From Magnetococcales bacterium (GTDB lineage Bacteria; Pseudomonadota; Magnetococcia; Magnetococcales; UBA8363): a DNA stretch of 36,426 bases. Each line of letters starts with the position of its first letter. Within the stretch, counting starts at the first letter, position 1. The notes under the pieces were generated by a model. That model did not search any database. It saw only the letters and a list, made by a program, of their open reading frames with translations, and was not told the origin of the DNA. The DNA lies in NCBI GenBank assembly GCA_015228815.1, contig JADGCV010000037.1:1-36426 (forward strand), given 5' to 3'. The translations under genes and the position numbers were made by a program. Shown here piece by piece: positions 25,742-34,791 of this stretch.

Positions 25742-26087
25742 CGAATGGGAACTCCGCGTACTGGGGAGAAAAATGTTGGCGACGGTGCTTCGCGGTGGAA
25801 AAGCATAGAGTTTGATCGAGGAAATATCCAGTCCTTCTCCCTGGATCACTGCAAAATCTTCACCATTACGGCGCCATGCGCACTGTTTTTTCATGGGGAG
25901 GGACGTTGGCGAGGGGGGGCCACGATCTGGAAGGAAATCAAGGTTCGTTGACGCAATTCTTTCCTTCCGGTAGGTTTCACTGCATTATGGGATGGTTTTT
26001 TTCAAGGATCGCGTGGACCGAGGCCCCGGTTCGTCTCGTTTCGGGGTAGCGCTGGTCCGACCTGGATCGTGGAGTTGGGCATTCGGA
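25742..26087. other. Divergent intergenic region between ppiD and ribF
   Basis: This 346-base gap should hold the promoters of ppiD (minus) and of ribF and its downstream genes (plus). A good plus-strand promoter is recorded separately. Both frames remain open into the gap but neither carries recognisable protein sequence. No clear minus-strand promoter was found. Confidence 0.5.
25948..25976 (+). promoter_or_regulatory. Candidate sigma-70 promoter for ribF-ileS-lspA
   Basis: TTGACG (25948-25953) and TAGGTT (25971-25976) are separated by exactly 17 bases. Transcription would start near 25983, leaving a leader of about 105 bases before the ribF ATG. The -35 is strong and the -10 moderate. Confidence 0.45.
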
Positions 26088-27026
26088 ATGTACGTCATTC
26101 GTGGCAGGATCAATATCGTTCCCCGTTTCCGGGAGGCGGTCGTCACCATTGGCAATTTCGATGGTGTTCATCGTGGGCATCAGGCGATTTTTTCCCGGCT
26201 TTTGGACCTTTCGCGGCGGCATGGCGGGGCGCCGAAGGTCGTGATCACCTTCGAACCCCATCCGCGGCGTTTCCTGGGAAACGATCCTTCCATGGCCCGC
26301 ATCATCCCCTTGCGGTCCAAGATCGCCAGGCTCGATGGCGCGGGGATCGACGCTGTTTTGATTCTGCGGTTCAATCGTGATCTGGCAACCTTGTCGGCGG
26401 AGCAGTTTGTCCAACGCACTCTGGTGGCGGGATTGGCGGTGCGCGAGGTCCTTGTCGGCGAGAATTTTCGTTTTGGTTCGGGGGGCGAGGGGAATCTGGA
26501 ATCGTTGCGGCGCATGGGACGACAATTGGGGTTCGGGGTTCATGGACAGCCATTGATGCGGGTTGGCGATACCGTTATATCTTCATCGATGATCCGGGCA
26601 GTGGTCGGGCAGGGGGACCTGGACCGGGCAGGGATCCTGTTGGGGCGTCCCTTTTCGATGGAGGGTCGGGTGGTTCACGGGGAGCGGCGGGGACGGGCCA
26701 TGGGGTTTCCGACCGCAAACATCCCGGCATGCAACATGCTCCATCCGCCCCTGGGCGTTTGGATCGTCAAGGTTTGGCTGGAGGGGGTGGCGTATCGGGG
26801 GGTGGCCAATCTTGGGGTCAATCCGACGTTCGGTTTGGGGGGGCGTCGGTTGGAGACGCATCTTTTCGGCTTTTCGGGGGATCTGTATCGGCGCTGGTTG
26901 CGGGTGGAGTTCCTGAAGTTTCTGCGACCGGAACGGAAATTTTCCGGCATCGACGAATTGAGGGAGCGGATCGCGGAGGATGTCCGGTTGGCAAAGCGCT
27001 ATTTCGCCGATGGACCAGAGGTGTGA
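26088..27026 (+). CDS. ribF: Bifunctional riboflavin kinase / FAD synthetase
   Basis: RibF phosphorylates riboflavin to FMN and adenylates FMN to FAD. The 312-residue protein has the N-terminal nucleotidyltransferase domain (VVTIGNFDGVHRGHQAIFSR, FEPHPRRFL, VGENFRFG, SSSMIRAVVGQGD) and the C-terminal kinase domain (GRVVHGERRGRAMGFPTANI, YRGVANLGVNPTF, ETHLFGFSGDLY, VEFLKFLRPERKFSGIDEL). The start MYVIRGRINI at 26088 matches the family; the frame is open for 32 codons upstream without similarity. It leads the plus-strand run, and ribF-ileS-lspA is a common gene order in Proteobacteria. Confidence 0.96.
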   Translation: MYVIRGRINIVPRFREAVVTIGNFDGVHRGHQAIFSRLLDLSRRHGGAPKVVITFEPHPRRFLGNDPSMARIIPLRSKIARLDGAGIDAVLILRFNRDLATLSAEQFVQRTLVAGLAVREVLVGENFRFGSGGEGNLESLRRMGRQLGFGVHGQPLMRVGDTVISSSMIRAVVGQGDLDRAGILLGRPFSMEGRVVHGERRGRAMGFPTANIPACNMLHPPLGVWIVKVWLEGVAYRGVANLGVNPTFGLGGRRLETHLFGFSGDLYRRWLRVEFLKFLRPERKFSGIDELRERIAEDVRLAKRYFADGPEV

Positions 27027-27081
27027 CGTGACTTGAGGCTGGGACAGTGATCGATTGAAATTCTTCAAGGTGAGACCGACC

Positions 27082-29940
27082 GTGGATTACAAGGATACCG
27101 TACTTCTGCCGCAAACCGGGTTCGCCATGCGCGCCAACCTGCCCGCCCGCGAACCGGAACTGCTGCGACGATGGCAGGACCTTGGCCTTTATGATCGGTT
27201 GCGACAACAGTCGCCAGGTCGGCCCCGCTTCATCCTTCATGACGGCCCCCCCTACGCCAATGGTCATCTTCATATCGGCCACGCCATCAACAAGGTCCTC
27301 AAGGACATCATCGTCAAATCGCGCCAGATGATGGGGTTCGACGCCGATTATGTCCCCGGCTGGGATTGCCACGGCCTGCCGATCGAAACCAAGGTCGAAC
27401 AGGAACTGAAAAAGGAGGGAAAAACACGGGAATCGATCGATACCGTCACCTTCCGCCGTCGCTGCCGCGACTACGCCGGCCACTGGGTCGAAATCCAGAA
27501 GGGAGAATTCATTCGCCTGGGGGTGATCGGCAACTGGGATCACCCCTATCGCACCATGGACTACCCCTTCGAAGCGGACATCGTGCGCGAATTGGGGCGG
27601 TTTCTCGCCAACGGCGGGCTTTACAAGGGATCCAAACCGGTCTACTGGTGCGTCCATGACGTGACCGCGCTCGCCGAAGCGGAGGTTGAATATCAGGACC
27701 ATACGTCCCAGTCGATCTACGTCAAATTTCCCCTGGCCGCAGACCAGACTCTGACAGACATCGACCCGTCATTGACCGCCATCCGGCCCGTTTCCGTGGT
27801 CATCTGGACCACGACCGCCTGGACCATTCCCGCCAACCTGGCCGTGGCGCTCCATCCGCAATTGACTTATATCGCCCTCGAAATCCTCGATCCCGCAGGT
27901 CACGCCAATCTGGTGGCGGGGGAACTCCTGATCGTTGCCGAGGGTTTGTGGGAATCGGTGGTCGATGCCCTCGGCATCGCCCGCGACACGGTGGCCATCC
28001 GTTGTCGTTTTTCCGGCAAAGACCTGGAGGGGCGTCGCTTTCGCCATCCCTACCTCGATCAGGATGCCCCGATCGTCCTGGGCCGCCACGTCACCCTGGA
28101 GGCGGGGACCGGTTGTGTCCACATCGCTCCGGGCCACGGACATGAAGACTACGAGGTTGGCCTGAACTACCACCTTCCCCCCTTCAACCCGGTGGATGAT
28201 CGCGGTCGGTTCACCAGCGAAACCCGCGAATTCGGCGGTCGGTTCATCTTTACCGCCAATGGCGAAATCATCGAACATTTGCACCGGATCGGTCGTCTTC
28301 TGGGAACGGCCCCCCTGCAACACAGCTATCCCCATTGCTGGCGCTGCCATCAACCGGTGATCATCCGTGCCACCCCGCAATGGTTCATCTCCATGGAACA
28401 CAACGACCTCAGGCAAAAGGGACTGGCCGCCATCCGCGCCACCCGCTGGATTCCCTCCTGGGGGGCGGAGCGAATCTTCAACATGGTGCAGGGACGCCCC
28501 GACTGGTGTGTCTCGCGGCAACGGGCCTGGGGGGTGCCGATCACCGTGATTTCGTGCAGTGCCTGCGGCGCCCATTGCACCGGACCGGAGGTGATCGAAT
28601 CGGTGGCCCGGGCGGTGGAACGGGAAAGCGCCGATGTCTGGTTCCAGAAACAACCCCATGAGTTCCTTCCCCAGGGATTTGTCTGCCCCCAATGTGGCGG
28701 CGGCGAGTTTCACAAGGAATCCGATATTCTCGATGTCTGGTTCGACTCGGGAGTGACCCATGCCGCGGTCCTGGAAAACAATCGTGCCGATGGCTGGGGA
28801 CTCTCCTGGCCCGCCGATTTGTATCTGGAAGGCTCGGACCAACATCGCGGCTGGTTTCATTCAAGCCTTCTGGCCGCGGTCGGCACAAGGGGGACGGCCC
28901 CCTACCGGGCGGTCCTGACCCATGGCTTCGTCGTCGATGGCCGGGGACGAAAGATGTCCAAGTCTCTGGGCAACGTCATCGCTCCGGAAAAGGTGATCAA
29001 ACAATACGGCGCCGACATTCTGCGCATGTGGGTCAGCGCCGAGGATTACACCGGCGATATTCGCATCTCGGACGAAATCCTCAAGGGCCTGGCCGACAGT
29101 TATCGCCGCATCCGCAATACCATGCGTTACCTCCTGGGCAATCTTCACGGTTTCGATCCGGCACGCCACGAGGTGGTCGTGCAGGAAATGCCCGCTTTGG
29201 ATCGCTGGGCCCTCGATCGTCTGGCCCATTTGATCGACCAGGTAACATCCGCCTACGAGGAATTCGCCTTCCACCGTGTCTACCAGGACCTCCATTATTT
29301 TTGCGCCGTGGACATGGGGGCTTTCTATCTGGACATCATCAAGGATCGCCTCTATTGCGACGCCGCCGATTCGTTGTCGCGCCGTTCGGCCCAGACAGTC
29401 CTCGCCGCCATCCTCGACGCGCTTGTGCGATTGATGGCCCCGATCCTGTCGTTCACCGCCGAAGAAATCTGGCTCCAGATGACGCATCGTGCCGAGGATT
29501 CGGTCCATCTGGCGCCCTTTCCACAAAATCGTCCCGAATGGCGGGACGATGAACAGGCCGCCGTCTGGAAACGGTTCCGCGAGGTCCGTTCCGAGGTTTA
29601 CCGCATCCTTGAAACTCTGCGCAACGACAAGGTGATCGGTTCCTTCATGGAAGCCCGGGTCCGGATCGTCGCCACCCGGGAATGGTGCGATTTCCTGGGT
29701 TCTTTCGATCAACTGGCGAGACTCTTGCTTGTTGCCAGTGTTTCGGTTGTCTGCCAGGAGGAGGTCGTGTCCGATGAGACTGCGGTTGATTCTTCCCTGG
29801 CGGGATTGCGGGTCGAGGCGCTGCGTTCAGGGGGGGCCAAATGTCAACGCTGCTGGAATTGGGGCGAGGATGTGACGGGTGTGGCGGGATTGGAACTGTG
29901 TCCCCGTTGTGTCGGGGTGGTGGCGGGTTTGCGCCGATGA
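27082..29940 (+). CDS. ileS: Isoleucyl-tRNA synthetase
   Basis: A class I synthetase charging tRNA-Ile, with an editing domain against valine. The 952-residue protein has the HIGH motif (HLHIGHAINK, 64-67), the editing domain (about 190-400, including VIWTTTAWTIPANLAVALHP), and KMSKS at 624-628. A C-terminal zinc ribbon has CQRC and CPRC pairs close to the stop. Start: a TTG at 27055 gives a longer form, but the GTG at 27082 is preferred because AAGGTGAG lies 7 bases before it and because the family begins MDYKDTL-like (here VDYKDTVLLP). It is followed by lspA with a 4-base overlap. Confidence 0.97.
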   Translation: MDYKDTVLLPQTGFAMRANLPAREPELLRRWQDLGLYDRLRQQSPGRPRFILHDGPPYANGHLHIGHAINKVLKDIIVKSRQMMGFDADYVPGWDCHGLPIETKVEQELKKEGKTRESIDTVTFRRRCRDYAGHWVEIQKGEFIRLGVIGNWDHPYRTMDYPFEADIVRELGRFLANGGLYKGSKPVYWCVHDVTALAEAEVEYQDHTSQSIYVKFPLAADQTLTDIDPSLTAIRPVSVVIWTTTAWTIPANLAVALHPQLTYIALEILDPAGHANLVAGELLIVAEGLWESVVDALGIARDTVAIRCRFSGKDLEGRRFRHPYLDQDAPIVLGRHVTLEAGTGCVHIAPGHGHEDYEVGLNYHLPPFNPVDDRGRFTSETREFGGRFIFTANGEIIEHLHRIGRLLGTAPLQHSYPHCWRCHQPVIIRATPQWFISMEHNDLRQKGLAAIRATRWIPSWGAERIFNMVQGRPDWCVSRQRAWGVPITVISCSACGAHCTGPEVIESVARAVERESADVWFQKQPHEFLPQGFVCPQCGGGEFHKESDILDVWFDSGVTHAAVLENNRADGWGLSWPADLYLEGSDQHRGWFHSSLLAAVGTRGTAPYRAVLTHGFVVDGRGRKMSKSLGNVIAPEKVIKQYGADILRMWVSAEDYTGDIRISDEILKGLADSYRRIRNTMRYLLGNLHGFDPARHEVVVQEMPALDRWALDRLAHLIDQVTSAYEEFAFHRVYQDLHYFCAVDMGAFYLDIIKDRLYCDAADSLSRRSAQTVLAAILDALVRLMAPILSFTAEEIWLQMTHRAEDSVHLAPFPQNRPEWRDDEQAAVWKRFREVRSEVYRILETLRNDKVIGSFMEARVRIVATREWCDFLGSFDQLARLLLVASVSVVCQEEVVSDETAVDSSLAGLRVEALRSGGAKCQRCWNWGEDVTGVAGLELCPRCVGVVAGLRR

Positions 29941-30440
29941 CCGTTGATGGTTGGAACCGAAACGGGTGGCTTGTGGGGATCCCCCTGGCGCTTGGGGTGT
30001 TTTTGATCGACCAGTGGTCCAAATGGATGGCAGTGGCCGAACTGGGAAGTGGCCGGCGGATCATTCTCTGGGAAAACTTTTTCGATCTGGTCCTGGTGTA
30101 CAATGTCGGCGCCGCCTTTGGCATGTTCAAGGATCTGGAACCGGGGTGGCGTCATCTTGTCCTGGGCGGCGTGGCGGTCGTGGCGGTGGTCGCCATCGTC
30201 ATCGTCCTGGGACGGACGACAAGCCTGTGGTTGATCGGCGGCATGGCTTTTATTCTCGGCGGGGCGCTGGGTAATCTGGTGGATCGGATTCGTTTGGGCA
30301 AGGTGGTCGATTTTCTTCATGTCCATTGGCATGATCTTTCCTGGCCGGTGTTCAATCTGGCCGACAGCGCCATCACGGTCGGAGTCGCGATGCTCCTGCT
30401 CGACTATTTCCTTAACGATGAAGACAAGGAGACGGCATGA
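29937..30440 (+). CDS. lspA: Lipoprotein signal peptidase (signal peptidase II)
   Basis: LspA cleaves the signal peptide of lipidated prolipoproteins in the inner membrane. The 167-residue protein has four membrane segments (about 12-27, 65-85, 88-110 and 135-152). The catalytic aspartates are in GNLVDRIRLGKVVDFLHVHW and FNLADSAIT, and the YNVGAAFGMF motif is also present. The ATG at 29937 overlaps the ileS stop (ATGA), so the pair is translationally coupled. It is followed, again with a 4-base overlap, by a lipoprotein gene that would be one of its substrates. Confidence 0.96.
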   Translation: MTVDGWNRNGWLVGIPLALGVFLIDQWSKWMAVAELGSGRRIILWENFFDLVLVYNVGAAFGMFKDLEPGWRHLVLGGVAVVAVVAIVIVLGRTTSLWLIGGMAFILGGALGNLVDRIRLGKVVDFLHVHWHDLSWPVFNLADSAITVGVAMLLLDYFLNDEDKETA

Positions 30441-30805
30441 AGCGGTTTTGCAAGGTGATGATCCTCCTGGCGGGGTGTGGCGGGCTGGCGGGATGCTCCA
30501 ATGCCATTTCCCTTCCCTGGGAGCAGGATTTCCTGGATCCGGGGCGGGTGGCCACTCGTGAACCCCTGGAAATTCCTCCCGATCTGAGCGAACTGCCCAA
30601 CCCCGATGTTCGCAAGGAAGAGCCACCCCTCGATGCCTGGGTCAACCCCGATGGACCGGGTGGTACACGGACGGGAAACCCGGAAGGGTCAAATTCGCGT
30701 CTTCCCTTTGCCATTCCACCGGTCCGTGAGGACAATGAAGGTCTTTCCCGCAATGAAAAAGAAAATCTTCCCGGATGGATGGATGCCCCGATCAAGGCAC
30801 ACTGA
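30437..30805 (+). CDS. Small lipoprotein, DUF3035-like
   Basis: The 122-residue protein begins with a lipoprotein signal sequence containing two possible lipoboxes, LAGC ending at Cys14 and LAGC ending at Cys20. The mature part carries DFLDPGRVATREPLEIPPDL followed by SELPNP, the 'R-x-P-L-x-x-P-P-D' signature of the small DUF3035-type lipoproteins found next to lspA in Alphaproteobacteria. The remainder is Pro/Gly/Asn-rich and likely unstructured. The ATG overlaps the lspA stop by 4 bases. A role in outer-membrane assembly is suspected for related proteins but is not shown here. The 3' end overlaps the M16 gene. Confidence 0.85.
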   Translation: MKRFCKVMILLAGCGGLAGCSNAISLPWEQDFLDPGRVATREPLEIPPDLSELPNPDVRKEEPPLDAWVNPDGPGGTRTGNPEGSNSRLPFAIPPVREDNEGLSRNEKENLPGWMDAPIKAH

Positions 30806-32132
30806 TTGCGGGGGATCGGCTGCGGTCTTTCTGTTTTTTCTCCTGGTTTTTGTCGGGCCGGGGCGGGCCTGGGGCTGGGAATCGGAGGACTTCACTCTGG
30901 ATAATGGCCTGCGGGTCATTCTGGTCCGGGAGTCCAAGGCGCCGGTGGTCGCGACCCAGGTCTGGTATCGGGTCGGGGCGCTGGATGAAGTCGCCGGGAA
31001 AACGGGGTTGGCCCACATGTTGGAACACATGATGTTCCAGGGAACCAAGGCGGTTCCAGGGGGGGAATACAGCCGGATCATCGCCCGTCATGGCGGCGAG
31101 GAAAACGCCGCGACCGCCTGGGACCATACCCAATACTGGTCCCGGCTCGCTTCCAGCCAACTCGAACTGGCCTTGAAGCTGGAGGCGGACCGGATGGAAA
31201 ACCTTGTGTTCCATCCGGGCCGGTTCGGCTCGGAAAATCATGTGGTGCGTGAAGAGCGGCGTACCCGGACCGACTCCAATCCCCAGGGACGCTACTTTGA
31301 AAAATTTCGTCGGTTTTTCTTTCAAGATCACCCCTATGGCCGCCCGATCATCGGTTGGATGAAGGATATCGAGGGGTACACCCTGGCCGATGTGGCAGGG
31401 TGGTATCGGCGCCATTATTCTCCCGACAATGCCATCCTCGTGATCGTCGGCGACATCGAGTTCATTTCGGCCAGGGACAGGGTGCGGCACTGGTTTGGCG
31501 GGATTGCCCCTTCGGGACGGAAGGAGCGGTCGGCGTTGCCGGACCTGCCGGAGGGGAGCGGATTCCGGAGGCTGGTTCATCGGGATCCCCAGGTCATGGC
31601 CCCTTTCATGCAGATTTCCTGGTCTGTTCCTTCGCTGGCTTATGGTGCCACCGGGGATGCCTATGCGTTGGATCTCCTGGCGGCGGTTCTGGGGGGGGGC
31701 GGGTCGAGCCGTTTGTACCGTCGTCTTGTGGTTCAGGAGCAGAAGGCGGTTGCGGTGCAAACCCAATATGCGGGGTCTTCCCTGGGGGTTGAAACCTTCG
31801 ACATTTATGCCGATCCACGCGATGGCGTCCCGGTTGACGATCTGGAACGGGCGTTGTTCGCTGAAATGGAAACCTTTTTAGCCAATCCTGTTTCCGAGGC
31901 CCAGTTGCAACGGGCCAAGAATGGATTGCTGGCGGAACGGATCTATTCCCGGGATGCTGTCCAGCATCTGGCGACGATGATCGGACGTCTGAGTATCGTC
32001 GGGGTCGATTGGAAACGGGAGATCGAGGATGGTCCGCGCATGATTCAGGAGGTGACGGCTGAACGTCTTCAGGAGGTCGCGGCTCGTTATCTGACCCGGG
32101 ACAGGGCTGTTGTCGGGGTTTTGACGCCATGA
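30783..32132 (+). CDS. M16-family zinc protease (active subunit)
   Basis: The 449-residue exported protease has a signal peptide (about residues 1-31: basic start, hydrophobic FLFFLLVFVGPG, cleavage near RAWG). The inverted zinc motif HXXEH is intact (GLAHMLEHMMFQGT), and the further glutamate of the site is provided by the helix with QLELALKLEADRMENL. The C-terminal half has the ALDLLAAVLGGGGSSRLYRR segment of the M16B group. Several in-frame starts exist; the ATG at 30783 with GGATGG just upstream best fits a signal peptide. It overlaps the lipoprotein gene by 23 bases and the inactive partner by 4. Likely periplasmic. Confidence 0.92.
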   Translation: MPRSRHTDCGGSAAVFLFFLLVFVGPGRAWGWESEDFTLDNGLRVILVRESKAPVVATQVWYRVGALDEVAGKTGLAHMLEHMMFQGTKAVPGGEYSRIIARHGGEENAATAWDHTQYWSRLASSQLELALKLEADRMENLVFHPGRFGSENHVVREERRTRTDSNPQGRYFEKFRRFFFQDHPYGRPIIGWMKDIEGYTLADVAGWYRRHYSPDNAILVIVGDIEFISARDRVRHWFGGIAPSGRKERSALPDLPEGSGFRRLVHRDPQVMAPFMQISWSVPSLAYGATGDAYALDLLAAVLGGGGSSRLYRRLVVQEQKAVAVQTQYAGSSLGVETFDIYADPRDGVPVDDLERALFAEMETFLANPVSEAQLQRAKNGLLAERIYSRDAVQHLATMIGRLSIVGVDWKREIEDGPRMIQEVTAERLQEVAARYLTRDRAVVGVLTP

Positions 32133-33445
32133 CCAGGTTTCCATGGTTTCTTGTCCTGATTGCGTGGATGTGTGTGGTGACCGTGGCTGGTGCCGCGACG
32201 TCTCTGGAGACGGCCCGTTTTCTGACGACCCGTGGTGGAATTCGGGTCTATCTGGTGGAAAATCATGCCAATCCAATGGTGGAACTCAATCTTCTGACCC
32301 GTGGCGGTTCGGTGTTTGATCCCAGGGGGCGGGAGGGGGTTGCCTATTTGACGGCGTGGATGTTCAACGAGGGGGCGGGTTCGATGGATTCGGAGGCTTT
32401 CCGGGATCGTCTTGACGAACTGGGAATCCGCATGGATGGCAATGCCAATCGTGACACTCTGGAAGTTTCCATGACGACTCTTTCGCTTCATCTGGAGGAG
32501 GCGTTGCGACTGTTGTCCCTGGCGGTGTTGGAACCGCGCCATGATGTTCGGGATTTCGAGCGTGCGCGGCAGGAGACCGTGGTTGCCTTGAGACAGAAGC
32601 GGGAGGATGCCGACTGGCTGGCGGGCGAGCGTTTGTATGCCATGATGTATGCCGGGCATCCCTATGCCCATCCGCCGATGGGCTATGAGGAGAGTCAGGC
32701 CCGTATCACCTTGAATGATGTGCGGCGTTTTCATGTTTTGAGCTTCCGTGCGCCGCAGATGGTGATCGCGGTGGCGGGCGATGTTACCGAAGAGACCCTG
32801 GGGCCACTTTTGGAACGCCATTTTGGCGGGGTCGATGTGCGTCCTTCGTTGCACGGGGCAATTCCGGAGACAGGGACTTTGGCTTCGGGGGGGACGGTTC
32901 ATTTGGAAATGGACAGTCCGCAGACGGCCATTCAAATGGGGATGATCGCCATGGATCGGGAGGATGCCGATTATTATCCGATGGTGGTCTTGAATCAGAT
33001 TCTGGGGGGGCCGGGTTTGACGAGCCGTTTGAACGAGGAAATTCGCGAAAAGCGGGGTTTGACCTATGGGATTCATAGCCATTTCGCTCCGTTGGAGAAG
33101 CGTGGTCCCTTGACGATTTCGATGAAGACCCGGACGGAGGCGACGGCGCAATCGATCGGCTTGATTCATGAGGCGATGCGTCTTTTGGCCAGGGAGGGGG
33201 GGGACGCGGATGAATTATCGGATGTCAAACGGTATCTGGTGGAATCCTTCGCGCTCAATCTGGACACATTGAAAAAACAGGCAGCGACCTGGAGTTTGGT
33301 GGGATATTATCGGCGGGGCATTGATTATCTTCGTCGTTGGCCGGAGCGGATCGAGGCAGTGGGGCGGGAGGATATTCAGCGGGTGGCGCGTCGGGTTCTG
33401 GATCCCGAACGGTATGCGACGGTGACGGTGGGGCGAAAAAATTAA
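32129..33445 (+). CDS. M16-family protein, catalytically inactive partner
   Basis: The 438-residue protein has a signal peptide (about 1-22, FLVLIAWMCVVTVAGAA) and the M16 fold, but where HXXEH should be it reads VAYLTAWMFNEGAG, so no zinc site is left. The C-terminal half keeps the substrate-binding hallmark GGPGLTSRLNEEIREKRGLT followed by YGIHSHF. This is the usual division of labour in M16B heterodimers, where one chain carries zinc and the other the Arg/Tyr pair. The ATG overlaps the stop of the active subunit (ATGA). Both would act together in the periplasm. Confidence 0.93.
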   Translation: MTRFPWFLVLIAWMCVVTVAGAATSLETARFLTTRGGIRVYLVENHANPMVELNLLTRGGSVFDPRGREGVAYLTAWMFNEGAGSMDSEAFRDRLDELGIRMDGNANRDTLEVSMTTLSLHLEEALRLLSLAVLEPRHDVRDFERARQETVVALRQKREDADWLAGERLYAMMYAGHPYAHPPMGYEESQARITLNDVRRFHVLSFRAPQMVIAVAGDVTEETLGPLLERHFGGVDVRPSLHGAIPETGTLASGGTVHLEMDSPQTAIQMGMIAMDREDADYYPMVVLNQILGGPGLTSRLNEEIREKRGLTYGIHSHFAPLEKRGPLTISMKTRTEATAQSIGLIHEAMRLLAREGGDADELSDVKRYLVESFALNLDTLKKQAATWSLVGYYRRGIDYLRRWPERIEAVGREDIQRVARRVLDPERYATVTVGRKN

Positions 33446-33486
33446 GTGAAGGGGGGGGGCCTGGGCAGTTACGTCAAAAGAAAAAC

Positions 33487-33539
33487 TTTGGAGGCTTTGC
33501 CTCCAAACCTCCATTGGGAAGGGGAAAGCCCCTTCCCAA
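33487..33539. repeat. Tandem pair of perfect hairpins upstream of gspL
   Basis: Two perfect palindromes lie side by side. TTTGGAGGC-TTT-GCCTCCAAA (33487-33507) has a 9-base-pair stem. The second pairs TTGGGAAGGGG (33514-33524) with CCCCTTCCCAA (33529-33539) around AAAG, an 11-base-pair stem. They sit in the 131-base gap between the M16 pair and gspL. No T-tract follows on either strand at the right place, so this looks like a REP-like dispersed palindrome rather than an intrinsic terminator. Confidence 0.75.
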
Positions 33540-33576
33540 ACCCATCCTTTGACTGTGGTGGATCGTTTCCATTTCC

Positions 33577-34788
33577 ATGAGCACACCTTTTTTCCTTTTT
33601 CTGCCGCCGCTCGATGGGGACAAGGTCCTTTTCGTCGGTGGCGATGGCGGACTCGACCAGGTGCGCCGCGAACCGGCAGGAGTCGCCGCCTTCGCCGCCC
33701 GTGGACAGCGCGTCATTCTGGTGGTTCCCGGACGAGACATCCTTTTGACCCGCCTTACCCCTCCCGCGGGGGCAAAAAAACGACAACTCGAAAAGGCAGT
33801 CCCCTTTCTGCTCGAAGACGATCTGCTTTCCCCCGTGGAACAGTTGCATTTCAGCCTGGGCAAGATCGGCGCGGATGGCCGGATGGCGGTTGCGGTGGTG
33901 GCGAAGAAAATCATGGATGGATGGATGGCCTTCGTCGCCGAATGGGACATCCGCCCCCAGGCGATGATCATCGATTTCCTTCTGCTTCCCTTCACTCCGG
34001 GAAAATGGCAGGTGTGTACCGAGGAAGACCAGGCCTGGGTCCGTCTGGGGGATGACGAAGGGTTCATGATCGAACGCGACAACCTGGAACTGTTCTTGTC
34101 GCTGGCCTGTCAGCGCCCCGAATTGCCGGAACGGATCCGATGGGTCGCATTCGACCGGGATGACGACTCCGACCGCTTTTCTCTTCCGGTTCCTGTGGAC
34201 CGGGTCATCGGCCATCGCGACCGGGTGGTGGAGATGGTCGGTGGCGATGCGACAGCGGGGGGATTGAACCTGTTACAGGGGGCCTATCGTTCGGCGGGTG
34301 TGTTCGGCGGTGGATGGCAACAGGCACGTTTTGGATTGATTCTGTTGGCGGTCTGGCTCGTGGCGCGAACCATGATCGGAATGGTGGAACTGCACTATCT
34401 GGAACAACGGGAAGCGGTGTTGAAAAATCAATCCCGAACCATCCTGACCGAGGTGTTTCCCGATATTCATGTGATCGTGAATCCGAAGGGGCAGATGATG
34501 CAACGCCTGGAGGAACTCAAAGGACAGGAAGGAAAAAACCGAAACGAAGGGTTCATGGACTGGCTGACCAAGGTGGCCATGGCGGCCCGGGGTGTCGAAG
34601 GGCTGCTGTTTCATCGGGTCAATTATCGCGATGGGACCCTGGGGCTGGTCGTCAAGAGTCCCGACACGGGGCGGCTGGAACGGATGATCGATGTATTGAC
34701 GAAGCAGTATGGCTTGCGTGCGGTCTTGCGCAAGGCGGATCGCGGTACCGACGGGGTCGAAGGGCAGATCGACATTGGAGCGGTGTAG
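33577..34788 (+). CDS. gspL: Type II secretion system protein GspL
   Basis: GspL is the inner-membrane protein that recruits the ATPase GspE to the secretion machine. The 403-residue protein has the cytoplasmic actin-like domain (about 1-240, with VILVVPGRDILLTRLTPPAG and AVPFLLEDDLLSPVEQLHF), one membrane helix (about 256-275, FGLILLAVWLVARTMIGMV) and a periplasmic ferredoxin-like domain at the end. The start MSTPFFLF is the most upstream one consistent with the family; its Shine-Dalgarno is weak. gspM and gspN follow at once, but no other gsp gene is in the window and gspK is not upstream. Confidence 0.9.
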   Translation: MSTPFFLFLPPLDGDKVLFVGGDGGLDQVRREPAGVAAFAARGQRVILVVPGRDILLTRLTPPAGAKKRQLEKAVPFLLEDDLLSPVEQLHFSLGKIGADGRMAVAVVAKKIMDGWMAFVAEWDIRPQAMIIDFLLLPFTPGKWQVCTEEDQAWVRLGDDEGFMIERDNLELFLSLACQRPELPERIRWVAFDRDDDSDRFSLPVPVDRVIGHRDRVVEMVGGDATAGGLNLLQGAYRSAGVFGGGWQQARFGLILLAVWLVARTMIGMVELHYLEQREAVLKNQSRTILTEVFPDIHVIVNPKGQMMQRLEELKGQEGKNRNEGFMDWLTKVAMAARGVEGLLFHRVNYRDGTLGLVVKSPDTGRLERMIDVLTKQYGLRAVLRKADRGTDGVEGQIDIGAV

Positions 34789-34791
34789 AAA

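Noticed and set aside
24050-25951. 633-codon plus-strand open frame
   Set aside because: Antisense shadow of ppiD; no recognisable motifs and abnormal His/Arg/Gln content.
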